Shown: positions 26,733 to 35,566, counted from the stretch's first letter. The stretch: 39,426 nt of DNA from Rudaea sp. (GCA_031291055.1 JARLJU010000132.1:1-39426); one strand, 5' to 3'. Notes: a model not told the origin generated them from the letters alone. Program-made: numbers and translations.

Positions 26733-27431
26733 ATGCAGCGCATCCTCGTCACCGGGGCCAATCGCGGGCTGGGTCTGGAATTCACCCGTCAGCTGCTCGC
26801 CCGCGGCGACCGCGTGCTTGCGACCAGCCGCCATCCCGGCAGGGCGATGGCGCTCACCGGGCTTGCGGCCGCGCATCCCGGACATCTGCATGTGCTGCCG
26901 CTGGACCTGGACAAGGAGCGTTCGATTGCTGAACTGGCGCGCGAAGCCAGTGCCTTGACCGATACGCTGGACGTGTTGATCAACAATGCCGGTGTGCTCG
27001 TTTCTGGCGAGCGCTACGGCGAGATCGCGGCAAAGGCGCTTGCCGACAGTTTCGCCAGCAACGTCATCGGGCCGCTGCTGCTGACCCAGACGCTTTCTCC
27101 ACTTCTGGAAAAAGCAAAAAATTCGCGGGTGATGAATCTTTCCTCCCGGCTTGGCTCGATGGCTGCCAGCAGCGGTTTCGGCACGCCGAGCTATGCGATC
27201 AGCAAGGCCGCACTGAACATGGCCACGCATCAGCTCGCCGCCGCACTGACGCCACGCGGCGTCACCGTGTTCTGCGTAAGCCCCGGCTGGGTGCGCACGG
27301 AAATGGGCGGCGCCAATGCGACGACCGCGCCGCACGATGCCGTGGCCGCCCTGCTCAGGGTGCTCGACGCGGCGACCGCCGCCGACGCGGGGCGTTTCAT
27401 CGACACCGAAGGCGCGACAATTCCCTGGTGA
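26733..27431 (+). CDS. Short-chain dehydrogenase/reductase (C-factor-like)
   Basis: A 232-residue classical SDR. The NAD(P)-binding motif TGANRGLG is at 7-14, NNAG at 84-87, catalytic Ser in NLSSRLGS at about 137, and Tyr154-x3-Lys158 in SYAISK. It resembles the C-factor/CsgA-like SDR group (VSPGWVRTEMGG, then DTEGATIPW at the end). The substrate cannot be named. GGAG lies seven bases before the ATG at 26733; an in-frame alternative start at 26709 adds only eight residues. It is divergent from the M16 protease and converges on the alpha/beta hydrolase. Confidence 0.88.
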   Translation: MQRILVTGANRGLGLEFTRQLLARGDRVLATSRHPGRAMALTGLAAAHPGHLHVLPLDLDKERSIAELAREASALTDTLDVLINNAGVLVSGERYGEIAAKALADSFASNVIGPLLLTQTLSPLLEKAKNSRVMNLSSRLGSMAASSGFGTPSYAISKAALNMATHQLAAALTPRGVTVFCVSPGWVRTEMGGANATTAPHDAVAALLRVLDAATAADAGRFIDTEGATIPW

Positions 27432-27440
27432 CGCGCCAGG

Positions 27441-27468
27441 CTCACCGGCGCGGCGCCGGCGCAGTGAG
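27441..27468. terminator. Possible hairpin between convergent SDR and hydrolase genes
   Basis: CTCAC (27441-27445) and GTGAG (27464-27468) frame a nested palindrome (CCGGCGC-G-GCGCCGG). It lies in the 62-bp gap between the converging stops. There is no T-run, so terminator function is only suggested by position. Confidence 0.3.
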
Positions 27469-27493
27469 GCAGCCAGCACAGACTGGCACGAGG

Positions 27494-28285
27494 TCAGGGT
27501 TCTGCCGGTTTCGCCAGAAATCCGAGCGCGCAGGCGTTGAACCGTTCGATTGAATCGAACGGCGTGCCGTGGCGCGAGCCGGGCATCACGACAAATTCCA
27601 CAATGGGAAAATGCGCGGCCTCGGCGCGCTTGTCGGCGAGCGGCGTGTAGTCGTGTTCCGCAGCGATGATCAGGACCGGGCATTGCAGGGCGGGCACGCG
27701 TTCGAGCGCGCTCCAGCCGATCAGCGCGTGAATCGTTGCCAGATAAGCGGCGCGTGGATTGGCGCCGATCACGTCGATCACGCGCTGGCGCTTGGGCGCC
27801 TGGTCTTCGTGCGGAAACAGCCGATTGGCGATCAGCCGTGCCGTGCGGCGCAGGCCGAGCAGGCGCACCAGGGCGAGCTGCAGATGCGCCTCCAGCCATT
27901 TGCGCCAGGTATCGGTGCGGTAGTTGGCGAGTGCATTGCACAGGATGAGGCGGCGCGCCCGGGCCGGTTGCATCAGCGCCATCTCCAGGGCGATCGCGCC
28001 GCCGAGTGAAAATCCGAGTATATCTGTATACTCGATGCCGAGCGCATCGAGCAACGCCCACAAATCCGCGGCGAATTGCTCAACGGAGTACGGACCCGGC
28101 GGCTTCGCGCTGCGCCCGGAACCGCGAAGATCAGGCAGAATAAGGCTGTGGTCGCGGGCGAAGTCCTCACGCTGGAACGCCCAGTCGTCGCCACTGGAGC
28201 CAAGACCGTGAATCAGCAGCAGCGGCGGTCCCTGACCGATATGCTCGTAGAAAAGTTCGGTAGCGTTGACCTGGACTATCGGCAT
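27494..28285 (-). CDS. Alpha/beta-fold hydrolase
   Basis: A 263-residue cytoplasmic hydrolase. The oxyanion-hole region LLLIHGLGSSGDDW is at 22-35 and the nucleophile elbow GFSLGG has Ser93. The acid is probably in AAEHDYTP and the His in GSRHGTPF near the C-terminus. It resembles the 3-oxoadipate enol-lactonase/BioH-like group, but none of the substrate-defining parts can be assigned. The ATG at 28285 gives a standard family N-terminus (PIVQVNATELFYEHIGQGPP). Only 12 bases separate it from the divergent start of the next gene. The frame continues upstream to 28720 but that sequence is a shadow of the exported-protein gene. Confidence 0.85.
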   Translation of the reverse strand: MPIVQVNATELFYEHIGQGPPLLLIHGLGSSGDDWAFQREDFARDHSLILPDLRGSGRSAKPPGPYSVEQFAADLWALLDALGIEYTDILGFSLGGAIALEMALMQPARARRLILCNALANYRTDTWRKWLEAHLQLALVRLLGLRRTARLIANRLFPHEDQAPKRQRVIDVIGANPRAAYLATIHALIGWSALERVPALQCPVLIIAAEHDYTPLADKRAEAAHFPIVEFVVMPGSRHGTPFDSIERFNACALGFLAKPAEP

Positions 28286-28297
28286 GGTGGGAGGCGA

Positions 28298-29107
28298 ATG
28301 AAAGGCAGGATTATAGCGGGCGTATTTGTGGCATTGGTCGCAAACGGCGGCGCGAGCTGCCTCGGCGCAGCGCAAAGATACAACGGCGACGCCTACGATC
28401 TGGACAGCGGCGCGCTGCTCTATCGCGAATCGCACTATCTGTTTGCGGCCGACGCGACGGCGCAGCACCTGGTTCTGTATCGTTGTGCGGATGGGCGCCC
28501 GTTCGCGCGCAAGCTGCTGCGCGACGACGGCAATGCACAAGCGCCGGATTTCGACATGGCGGATGCGCGCATCGACTATCGTGAAGGCGTACGCCGCCGT
28601 GGCGACAAACGCGAAGTCTACGTTCAGCGCAGTCTGGAGACGCCCGAACAGGCCGAATTGCTGGCAATGCCGGCGGACGGCGTGATCGACGCGGGTTTCG
28701 ACGAATATGTCCGCCGCCACTGGGATGCGCTCGCCGCAGGCGCGACCTTGACTCTGCCGTTTTTGGTGCCGAGCAAGCGGCTCTTCTATTCGTTCAAATT
28801 GGCAAAAGTGGAAAATGCGGTCAACCCGTCATTGTTGACGATCCGTCTGTCGCTCGGTGCCTGGTATGCGTTCCTGCTGCCGCATATCGACGTCGCCTAC
28901 GATCGCGCCAGCCGCCGCCTGCTGAATTATTCAGGCGTGTCGAACATCCGCGACGACGCGCGCAAGAACTACAACGTGCGCATCGAATTTCCAATCGCGC
29001 CGGTGCCGGCAACATCCGAACAGGTCGCTGCCGCCGCGGCCGAGGCACTGACCGGAAGCTGCGCGGTCGTCCACGCGGACACTGCAGTGCCCGCTGGCGG
29101 ACAGTAG
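28298..29107 (+). CDS. Exported protein of unknown function
   Basis: A 269-residue protein with a signal peptide (MKGRIIAGVFVALVANGG, cleavage probably before AQRYNG). The mature part begins YNGDAYDLDSGALLYRESHY and has alternating hydrophobic and charged strands, consistent with a beta-rich periplasmic or outer-membrane-associated protein. I do not recognise the family and see no catalytic motif. A GGGAGG site lies immediately upstream of the ATG at 28298. The start is 12 bases from the divergent hydrolase start, so its promoter must lie within the hydrolase coding sequence or the 12-base gap. It is probably not co-transcribed with the small gene 147 bases downstream, because a hairpin lies between. 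Confidence 0.75.
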   Translation: MKGRIIAGVFVALVANGGASCLGAAQRYNGDAYDLDSGALLYRESHYLFAADATAQHLVLYRCADGRPFARKLLRDDGNAQAPDFDMADARIDYREGVRRRGDKREVYVQRSLETPEQAELLAMPADGVIDAGFDEYVRRHWDALAAGATLTLPFLVPSKRLFYSFKLAKVENAVNPSLLTIRLSLGAWYAFLLPHIDVAYDRASRRLLNYSGVSNIRDDARKNYNVRIEFPIAPVPATSEQVAAAAAEALTGSCAVVHADTAVPAGGQ

Positions 29108-29160
29108 CAACCCTGCCGGAAGTCACGCTTTGTCGTCTGCACGCAACCCAAACGCGCTCT

Positions 29161-29192
29161 GCCGCATCCAAATCACTGTTGATCGATGCGGC
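29161..29192. other. Inverted repeat downstream of the exported-protein gene
   Basis: GCCGCATC and GATGCGGC form a perfect 8-bp inverted repeat with a 16-base loop, 53 bases after the stop at 29107 and just before the promoter-like sequence at 29199. It could be an RNA 3'-end hairpin or an operator for the downstream gene. There is no T-run. Confidence 0.35.
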
Positions 29193-29198
29193 GAGCCG

Positions 29199-29226
29199 TT
29201 GGCACAGCACTTGCTCCGTCGATACT
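29199..29226 (+). promoter_or_regulatory. Candidate promoter of the small exported-protein gene
   Basis: TTGGCA (29199-29204) and GATACT (29221-29226) are spaced by 16 bases, 28 bases before the ATG at 29255. The presumed start region carries AAAAGTATAC at 29231-29240 and a GGAGG ribosome-binding site at 29245-29249. Confidence 0.4.
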
Positions 29227-29254
29227 TGTGAAAAGTATACCCACGGAGGCAATC

Positions 29255-29521
29255 ATGAATCTGTATATGCAGTTGGTTCGCGGTCTTGGTGCGCTGGCGA
29301 TGTGCGCAGTGGTCAGCGCCTATGCTCTGACGCAGCCGATCGCGGCGGACGGGCAGGAAGTCGCGGTAGCGCATTCGCGTCTGCTCATCCTCAGTACGGT
29401 CGGCGCGGACAGCATGCCGCGTTACCAGGTGGCCAGCGTGCGCGTCGGCGAGCCGGTCCCGTTGCCGGACCAGACGCGGCGCGTGGCACAGCACACACGG
29501 TTGAGCTCGGTTCATGGCTGA
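29255..29521 (+). CDS. Small exported protein of unknown function
   Basis: An 88-residue protein with a strong GGAGG site five bases before its ATG. Residues 1-25 form a signal peptide (MQLVRGLGALAMCAVVSAYA). The mature part of about 63 residues has no cysteine and no recognisable motif (ADGQEVAVAHSRLLILSTVG, then YQVASVRVGEPVPLPDQTRR). I do not recognise the family. It has its own promoter-like sequence and stands alone, 36 bases upstream of trmL on the same strand, so a transcript may continue into trmL. Confidence 0.65.
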   Translation: MNLYMQLVRGLGALAMCAVVSAYALTQPIAADGQEVAVAHSRLLILSTVGADSMPRYQVASVRVGEPVPLPDQTRRVAQHTRLSSVHG

Positions 29522-29557
29522 GGTGCATGGGCGTGCGCCTGCGGCGATAATCGCCGT

Positions 29558-30022
29558 ATGCTGCATGTCGTGCTCTATCAACCCGAAATACCGCCGAATA
29601 CCGGCAACGTCATCAGGCTGTGCGCCAATACCGGCGCGCAGCTGCATCTGATCCGGCCGCTCGGTTTCGACCTGGATCACGCCAAGCTGCGCCGCGCCGG
29701 GCTGGACTATCACGAGTTTGCGACAGTGGCCGCACACGACGATCTGCAAGCCTTTGTCGCTCAGGTGAAGCCGCGAAGGCTGTTCGCGCTGTCCACGCGT
29801 TGTACGAATTTATATACAAATGCGCAATTTGCCGAAGGCGATGCGGTGATCTTCGGGCCGGAAACGCGCGGCCTGCCGCAGACCCTGCTCGATTCGCTAC
29901 CGCCGGCGCAGCGCCTGCGCTTGCCAATGCGCCCCGCCAACCGCAGCCTGAATCTGTCCAATGCCGTTGCCGTCGTCGTCTATGAAGCGTGGCGGCAGCG
30001 GGGCTTCGATGGCGGCGGATAG
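29558..30022 (+). CDS. trmL: tRNA (cytidine(34)-2'-O)-methyltransferase
   Basis: Methylates the 2'-O of the wobble C/cmnm5U34 in tRNA-Leu isoacceptors using S-adenosylmethionine; a small SPOUT-fold dimer. The 154-residue sequence is diagnostic: VVLYQPEIPPNTGNVIRLCA at 4-23, LIRPLGFDL, VIFGPETRGLP, and the knot region RLPMRPANRSLNLSNAVAVVVYE. The open frame starts at an ATG and converges on gpsA with 32 bases between stops. Codons around 29812 are AT-rich (TTA TAT ACA), matching the recurrent islands discussed in the findings. Confidence 0.96.
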   Translation: MLHVVLYQPEIPPNTGNVIRLCANTGAQLHLIRPLGFDLDHAKLRRAGLDYHEFATVAAHDDLQAFVAQVKPRRLFALSTRCTNLYTNAQFAEGDAVIFGPETRGLPQTLLDSLPPAQRLRLPMRPANRSLNLSNAVAVVVYEAWRQRGFDGGG

Positions 30023-30054
30023 GGCAAACCGGTGCGCGCCGCGCAAGGTCGAAT

Positions 30055-31083
30055 TCATATTTGACTGGTAAACAGGCTCGCCGGATATTCCGCCTTCTGT
30101 TCGCGCGCGAGTAGTTGGCGCAGGCCTTCGGCGGGCGTGATTTCCTCGTGCAGCACGCGTTGCACGCCATGGGCGATCGGCAATTCGATGCCGCGGCTGT
30201 CGGCCAGACGCATGATGGTATCGACGGTCTCGAGGCTTTCGACCACCTGGCCGATCTCCGCCACGGCCGCGGCCAGCGCCACGCCGCGGCCGAGCGCCAG
30301 GCCGAGGCGGCGATTGCGCGAGAGGTCGCCGGTGCAGGTCAGGACCAGGTCGCCGAGTCCGGCCAGACCCATCAGCGTTTCCGGGCGTGCACCGATCGCC
30401 GCGCCCAGGCGCAGCATCTCGTTCAGGCCGCGCGTGATCATGCCGGCGCGGGCGTTCAGGCCCAGATGCATGCCGTCGGCGACGCCGGTGGCGACGGCGA
30501 GCACGTTCTTCATCGCGCCACCGAGCTCGGCGCCGATCATGTCGTTGCCGGTGTAGGCACGAAAATGCGTGTTGTGCAGCAAATCCGCCACCGTCTGGGC
30601 GAACGCCGGAGTGGCCGAATGCACGGTGACCGCGGTCGGCAACCCTTGCGCCACTTCGCGGGCGAATGAAGGGCCGGTCACGATCGCCGCTGGCGCGCCG
30701 GGCAGACGTTCGGCAGCCAGTTCGTGCAGGAAGCGGCCAGAGCCCGGATCGAAACCCTTGGTCGCCCAGGCCAGCCCTGCATCCGCGGCGAAATGCGGTG
30801 CGATGCGTTCGAGCAGATCGCCGAAGGCATGGCTGGGTGTGACGATGAGCACCACGTGTGCGCCACGCACGCTCGCGGCGAGGTCGGCCGAGAGCGCCAG
30901 TTCGCGCGGCAGTTCCAGTTCCTGCAGGTAACGGGCATTGCGCCGCGTCGCCGTCATCTGTGCGATCGCGACCGGGTCGCGCCCCCACAGCGTGACAGCG
31001 GCGCCGTTGCGGGCGAGCACCGCGGCGAGCGCAGTGCCCCATGAGCCGGCGCCAAGCACGCCAACGGCCGGTCTAGTCCCCAT
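30055..31083 (-). CDS. gpsA: NAD(P)H-dependent glycerol-3-phosphate dehydrogenase
   Basis: Makes sn-glycerol-3-phosphate from dihydroxyacetone phosphate for phospholipid synthesis; cytoplasmic. The 342-residue protein has [14 protein letters not shown] at the start (dinucleotide-binding GxGxxG), [11 protein letters not shown], and [19 protein letters not shown] with the catalytic Lys. [20 protein letters not shown] is also present. I chose the ATG at 31083; a GTG at 31092 would add three residues. It lies 79 bases downstream of secB on the same strand, the usual secB-gpsA order of gammaproteobacteria. Confidence 0.97.
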   Translation of the reverse strand: MGTRPAVGVLGAGSWGTALAAVLARNGAAVTLWGRDPVAIAQMTATRRNARYLQELELPRELALSADLAASVRGAHVVLIVTPSHAFGDLLERIAPHFAADAGLAWATKGFDPGSGRFLHELAAERLPGAPAAIVTGPSFAREVAQGLPTAVTVHSATPAFAQTVADLLHNTHFRAYTGNDMIGAELGGAMKNVLAVATGVADGMHLGLNARAGMITRGLNEMLRLGAAIGARPETLMGLAGLGDLVLTCTGDLSRNRRLGLALGRGVALAAAVAEIGQVVESLETVDTIMRLADSRGIELPIAHGVQRVLHEEITPAEGLRQLLAREQKAEYPASLFTSQI

Positions 31084-31162
31084 CGTAATCACTGGCTGCA
31101 GACACGAGTGGCCGCTTCTTGGCTTTCGCGATCAGGTTCTTTCAAACAGGCCAGATCGAAAA

Positions 31163-31636
31163 CTATGCGTTGGGCGTCGCGCCTTCCGCGCGGCGTCGCG
31201 CCTGTTCGGCGTACAGCGACTCGAAATTGATCGGCTGCATAAGGAAGGCCGGAAAGCCGCCATTCTGGATCAGGTCGGACACGACCTGGCGCGCGTAGGG
31301 AAACAGCACGTTCGGGCAGTATGTGGCCAGCACGGCGTCGCGGTTCGTGTTGTCGAAACCGCTCAGTCCGAACACGCCGGCCTGCTGCACTTCGGCCAGG
31401 TACGCCGTCTTCTCGGCGAGCTTGCAGGTGACCGTCACCGTAAGCACGACCTCGTATACATTTTCTGCCAGGGTACCGACCTGCTGTGCCAGATTCAGCT
31501 GGATCTGCGGCTGGCCCTGATCCTGGAAGATCTGCGGAGCGCCCGGTGCTTCGAACGAGACGTCCTTGATGTAAAGCTTCTGCAGCGACAGCTGCGCGCC
31601 GAGGGCGGCGCTGCCATTGGTGATTTCGTCAGCCAT
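31163..31636 (-). CDS. secB: Protein-export chaperone
   Basis: Tetrameric cytoplasmic chaperone that keeps preproteins unfolded and delivers them to SecA. The 157-residue sequence matches SecB throughout ([71 protein letters not shown]). CGGAG lies eight bases before the ATG. It sits between the membrane rhodanese and gpsA. The glutaredoxin gene grxC, which often lies between rhodanese and secB in relatives such as E. coli, is absent here. Confidence 0.98.
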   Translation of the reverse strand: MADEITNGSAALGAQLSLQKLYIKDVSFEAPGAPQIFQDQGQPQIQLNLAQQVGTLAENVYEVVLTVTVTCKLAEKTAYLAEVQQAGVFGLSGFDNTNRDAVLATYCPNVLFPYARQVVSDLIQNGGFPAFLMQPINFESLYAEQARRRAEGATPNA

Positions 31637-31750
31637 GAAAAACTACTCCGGATTCGGTGCAACGGGAAAAAGGGCGCGGATTATCCCATGCCCGGCGAGG
31701 CGGCGCATCATTTGAATCCTTCTCCTGCCGACGGCAGAAGTCGACGCGCA

Positions 31751-32191
31751 CTACTTCCCGCGCGCCGTCGGCAGATCGGCACTGCGCCACGCAGCCAGAC
31801 CGCCGCCCAGCCAGTAGACGTGTTTGAAGCCGGCCTTGACCAGTCGCGCCGCCGCCTGCGTCGAAGTGTTGCCGCTCTTGCAGTACACCGCGATCGGCAG
31901 CTCCCGGGCCTTGGCCAGATCCTTGTTTTCCGGATCGAACTGGCTCATCTGCACGTTCCTGGCACCGGCGATATGACCGTTTTCGAAATCGACCGTGCTC
32001 GACAGATCCACGACCAGCGCGTTTTGGCGATTGATCAACTGGGTCAAGGCCGCGGGCGTGAGTTCTCGGTAGCCGCGGAACAGGCGGGAGACTTCGCCGC
32101 CAACCAGCACGAGCAGCAAAACCACAAACAGCATGACCAGCAAGGTGTGATGGCCGATGAATTCGGGCAGGTGGTGAAGAATATCGTCCAT
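31751..32191 (-). CDS. Membrane-anchored rhodanese-domain protein (YibN-like)
   Basis: A 146-residue protein with one N-terminal membrane helix (about residues 16-33, LLVMLFVVLLLVLVGG) and a cytoplasmic rhodanese domain. The active-site loop is YCKSGNTS with Cys104, so sulfur transfer is possible. ENGHIAGARNV at 70-80 is a typical rhodanese motif. It resembles YibN, which is encoded next to secB in many gammaproteobacteria. It is the first gene of the rhodanese-secB-gpsA minus-strand group, with 114 bases before secB. Confidence 0.92.
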   Translation of the reverse strand: MDDILHHLPEFIGHHTLLVMLFVVLLLVLVGGEVSRLFRGYRELTPAALTQLINRQNALVVDLSSTVDFENGHIAGARNVQMSQFDPENKDLAKARELPIAVYCKSGNTSTQAAARLVKAGFKHVYWLGGGLAAWRSADLPTARGK

Positions 32192-32258
32192 GCGATGAGT
32201 GCGGCGCGAGAGAAAGGGCGCGGATTATCCGTCAGCGCTCCGCTGCGTGCAAAGGCCG

Positions 32259-35093
32259 CTACTGCGGCGGCACCAGCGGAATCAGCGGCAGCGCGGCCCG
32301 GACCCAGCTTCCGGGGTAGGCGGCCGGCAGGGTGAGCTGGGTTGAAATGGAGGGATTGCTGCCATTGAACAGGTAGCTCAGCGTGCCGACTGACTTCGCG
32401 CCGATCGTGTAGTCGAGCCAGACGCAACCCGGGCACGCCGGCTGCGCGACCATCTCGCTCAGCAGGTTGCCATCGCTGTAGCTGGAATTGGAGCCGACAG
32501 TCCAGCGCGGCGTACCGGCGTTGTCGTAGATGTAGGCCAGATTGAACATGAAGGGCCGACCGTTCGTACCCGCACTCGGGAACAATTCGTCGAAGGTGCC
32601 CCAGCCGCTCTGGCTGGCGTTGAACCAGGAGCGAACGCTGCTCGCCGGATCCGCGACCACCGGCACGTAGATCGCACCGCCGGGCACGCCGTTCAGGGTC
32701 CACGTATAGATGAACTCGTTGGCACTGATCAGCGACACCTGCGCCGTACCGACTGCGTTGCCTGTTATGGCAAATGGATTTTGTGAATTCAGCTGCGTTT
32801 GGTACAAAGTATAATTGACTTGGTTCGCATGCAGCGCAGCGTTGAGCACGTACCACGTCGGCTGGCGTGCGGCATCGCCGGTGAACCAGGCGCCGAAGAA
32901 GATCGGGTCGGCGCCGGCGATCGGCGTCAGGACTTCGGTCATGCCGTTGCCGGGACGGCGCGGATCGAAAAAATTGCCCGGATTCGGCGTGATCGGCGTT
33001 ACCTGTGCCGTGCACGCCTGCGGTTGGCATTGCGGGTCCGGGTTGACGAATTCGCTCACCACGGTGGCTGGATTGGCCGTGAATCCATTGGCGTCGGCTG
33101 TGCCCAGATAGTCGAGCTTCAGCGGTGCATTGCAACTGGCGTTGGCGGCGACAGCGTAGCTGATGTTCACGCTCGTCGATGCGCCGGGAGCCAGCGCCGG
33201 AAGCGCCACCGCCGGCGTCTCCAGCGTGATCGAAGCCTGCCCGGGCTGGCTCAGATCCTGCGCGAAAACGGCGTAGCCGCCACTGGTCGCCAGACTGCCG
33301 TTGTTTTGCAGCGGAATCGAAACCTGCCAGCGTTCGCCCGGATCGATCAAGTCGTCGGCATTGCCGCAAAGCTGCGACGAGGTTGCAACGGCAACGCCAT
33401 TGGGCGCGACCGCCACGCTCTGCGCCTGCACCACGAGGGCGCGTGAGGCCGAGCCGGTACAGCCGGTTTGATCGGTGACAGTCACGCCCACATTGCCGGA
33501 AAACGCGCCGGGATAGGTGGCGACCAGACTCGCCGCATTCGGATCGAGATTGTCGGGCACGCCATCGCCATCGACGTCGAACGCGTAGGTGTAGGGCGGC
33601 ACGCCGCCGCTGGCGCTGGCGGAAATCGTGACTTGTTCACCGGGAATCAGCGGATTGGCGCTGGTGCTCAGACTCACATTCGGGGCGGCGCAGGCGCCGA
33701 CGCCATCATGGCTGGACGCGCCGCTCGCGTCCGGATCAAGCCAGTCGCGCAGACGGTTCGACGGAGAACCGCCGCCGCCCCAGGCGACACTGAGGCGACC
33801 GTAGAAATCGTTGCCGGACGGATCGCTGCACTCGGCAGCGCCGCCGGAGAGTACGCCGCGCACATGATGATTCGCATCGAGCAGACCCGAACCGGATGAG
33901 CCTTCTTCGGTCGTGCCCAGGCTGTAGTGATCCACTTGCCAGTGGTGCAGACCGGGAAGATCGGTACTGCCGGCGTCATCTTCCAGCGTGACCGTGCCGG
34001 CGGCGAAACTGATGCGTTTGGCGTCAGACATCGGGTGATGCATCACGACGGCGCCACTGAAGGGACTTTCCGTGTTGTCCCAGCCGTTCCAGTATACTTT
34101 TGCCACGGCGGGTGGTGTGGTATTGAGTTTGACCAGGGTGAAATCGGCCGGCTCGTAGGTGGCGATCAGTTGTGCGCCGCCGGTTTGCGCGATCGCGTTG
34201 TCGGTCGGCACCGGCATGCCGCTGGCGGCGCTGCCGACGGCGCGGCAAACCGGGCTTTCGTACTTCCAGTAAACGACCAGACTGGTCGCGTCCGCTTGAG
34301 TCGCAATGCAGTGATTGGCCGTGCTGAAGTAGGGCACGTGATCGTTGCGCGCGTCGTTGAGCAACTGGCCGGAACAGAAACCGCCGTTGAGCACGGCCAC
34401 CGCCTCGGCATTGATTTCGTTGCGCCAGGGATCGCCCTGCGGACAGATCGTATCGACGTTGCAGCTGCCGCTGCCGACGTCCGGATCAAAGAACGACTTG
34501 GCCCGTGAGGCCGGCGCGAAGATGTCGCGGTAGCCCACATGCACCGTGCCCAGGTCGATCTGCAGGAACGCTTTCATCTTTTGCGGTAGCAGCACCTCGA
34601 TCAGCGCTTCGTCGCCGTACAGCAGCGGCGTCCAGAATTGACCGGAGCGCGTGTTGTCGGCGTCGGTGTACGGCCCGAGCTGGCGGTTTGCGTTGCCCAG
34701 AAACATCTGCGCGCCCTGCGGCAGGAACAAATGGCGGAAGCCGAAATCCAGCGTCAGCGCGGCGGCGGCGTGCACCGGCAGACGCCACAGCGCCATGCCG
34801 TCGGGCAGATCGCGCCATTCGCCGCCAACCGACTGGTCTTTGGAAAATGCCGCATTGTGGATTTCGCGACTGAGTGCGTAGCGCAAGGGCGCCGATTTCG
34901 GCGTGCCGAGGTCGGCTGCCAGGGCCTTGGCGCGATCGACGCCTTCGGTTTCCAGCACGTATCCGGCTGCCGGCGCCGCAAGGCCGTAGCGCTGGCTGGG
35001 ACCGATCTGGCGCGCCGTGGAACCCTGGCCGTGCGCCATGCTGGCGATGGCGCAGCCGGCAACCAGCAGCATCAGGCGCATACGCAATGGCAT
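32259..35093 (-). CDS. Secreted trypsin-like (lysyl-endopeptidase-type) serine protease with PKD-like and C-terminal tryptophan repeats
   Basis: A 944-residue exported protease. The signal peptide spans about residues 1-22 (MLLVAGCAIASMAHG). Catalytic residues are visible: His261 in STANHC, Asp317 in PADFTLVKL and Ser400 in EEGSSGSGLLD, with the surrounding cysteines of the lysyl-endopeptidase type (GGFCSGQLLND). A PKD-like domain (SGGVPPYTYAFDVDGDGVPD) follows. After an Ala/Ser-rich region come two repeats, NFFDPRRPGNGMTEVL from about 707 and RSWFNASQSGWGTFDEL from about 822, related to those of the hydrolase at 21191-23266. The propeptide presumably lies between the signal and about residue 190. 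The ATG at 35093 begins the signal peptide; the open frame continues to 35189 without reason. Confidence 0.87.
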   Translation of the reverse strand: MPLRMRLMLLVAGCAIASMAHGQGSTARQIGPSQRYGLAAPAAGYVLETEGVDRAKALAADLGTPKSAPLRYALSREIHNAAFSKDQSVGGEWRDLPDGMALWRLPVHAAAALTLDFGFRHLFLPQGAQMFLGNANRQLGPYTDADNTRSGQFWTPLLYGDEALIEVLLPQKMKAFLQIDLGTVHVGYRDIFAPASRAKSFFDPDVGSGSCNVDTICPQGDPWRNEINAEAVAVLNGGFCSGQLLNDARNDHVPYFSTANHCIATQADATSLVVYWKYESPVCRAVGSAASGMPVPTDNAIAQTGGAQLIATYEPADFTLVKLNTTPPAVAKVYWNGWDNTESPFSGAVVMHHPMSDAKRISFAAGTVTLEDDAGSTDLPGLHHWQVDHYSLGTTEEGSSGSGLLDANHHVRGVLSGGAAECSDPSGNDFYGRLSVAWGGGGSPSNRLRDWLDPDASGASSHDGVGACAAPNVSLSTSANPLIPGEQVTISASASGGVPPYTYAFDVDGDGVPDNLDPNAASLVATYPGAFSGNVGVTVTDQTGCTGSASRALVVQAQSVAVAPNGVAVATSSQLCGNADDLIDPGERWQVSIPLQNNGSLATSGGYAVFAQDLSQPGQASITLETPAVALPALAPGASTSVNISYAVAANASCNAPLKLDYLGTADANGFTANPATVVSEFVNPDPQCQPQACTAQVTPITPNPGNFFDPRRPGNGMTEVLTPIAGADPIFFGAWFTGDAARQPTWYVLNAALHANQVNYTLYQTQLNSQNPFAITGNAVGTAQVSLISANEFIYTWTLNGVPGGAIYVPVVADPASSVRSWFNASQSGWGTFDELFPSAGTNGRPFMFNLAYIYDNAGTPRWTVGSNSSYSDGNLLSEMVAQPACPGCVWLDYTIGAKSVGTLSYLFNGSNPSISTQLTLPAAYPGSWVRAALPLIPLVPPQ

Positions 35094-35119
35094 CGAAGCG
35101 TTCCCGGCGGGTCGGTTGT

Positions 35120-35566
35120 TCAGTGCTGGGTGATGTCCGGCAGGCCGGACACCAAGTGCCAGTGCTTTTTCTTTTCGTCGTAGCGCCACAGTTGATTGTC
35201 GAGGACGCTGCGCTCGACCTGGGTATTGATGTTGACGATGCCGATCTCGACGATCTGGCGCACCTCGTGCGGCCCGGCGGGCACCGCCGGCCGTTCGGTG
35301 TAGCCGACCACTTTCACCTGCTTGTAGCGCTCCATGTCGACCGAGCTCAGCGGATGGTCTTTCAGCGTCTGCGGATCGACAAACGACACCGCCTGCGCGA
35401 AATCGCCCCAGCGCACGACATTTGCGTAGGCCAGCAGGGTGGTCGTCAGCGATTCGTTCTCCGAATGCTTTGACACCATCCCGCCGCAGCCGGTGACGAG
35501 CAAGAGCGGCAGCAGGAGGGCGGCGCGCATGAGCGATGAAAGGACAGCGGGCATTTGGCGCGGCAT
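35120..35566 (-). CDS. Lipoprotein of unknown function
   Basis: A 148-residue lipoprotein. GGGGAG lies seven bases before the ATG at 35566. The signal ends in LLVTGC with Cys27 as the lipidation site. The mature part (LLAYANVVRWGDFAQAVSFVDP) is alpha/beta and ends with a basic, aromatic strand (WRYDEKKKHWHLVSGLP). The pattern resembles NTF2-like small domains, but that is only an impression. It lies 26 bases upstream of the protease gene on the same strand and is probably co-transcribed with it. The thioesterase gene lies upstream across a 118-bp gap. Confidence 0.72.
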   Translation of the reverse strand: MPRQMPAVLSSLMRAALLLPLLLVTGCGGMVSKHSENESLTTTLLAYANVVRWGDFAQAVSFVDPQTLKDHPLSSVDMERYKQVKVVGYTERPAVPAGPHEVRQIVEIGIVNINTQVERSVLDNQLWRYDEKKKHWHLVSGLPDITQH

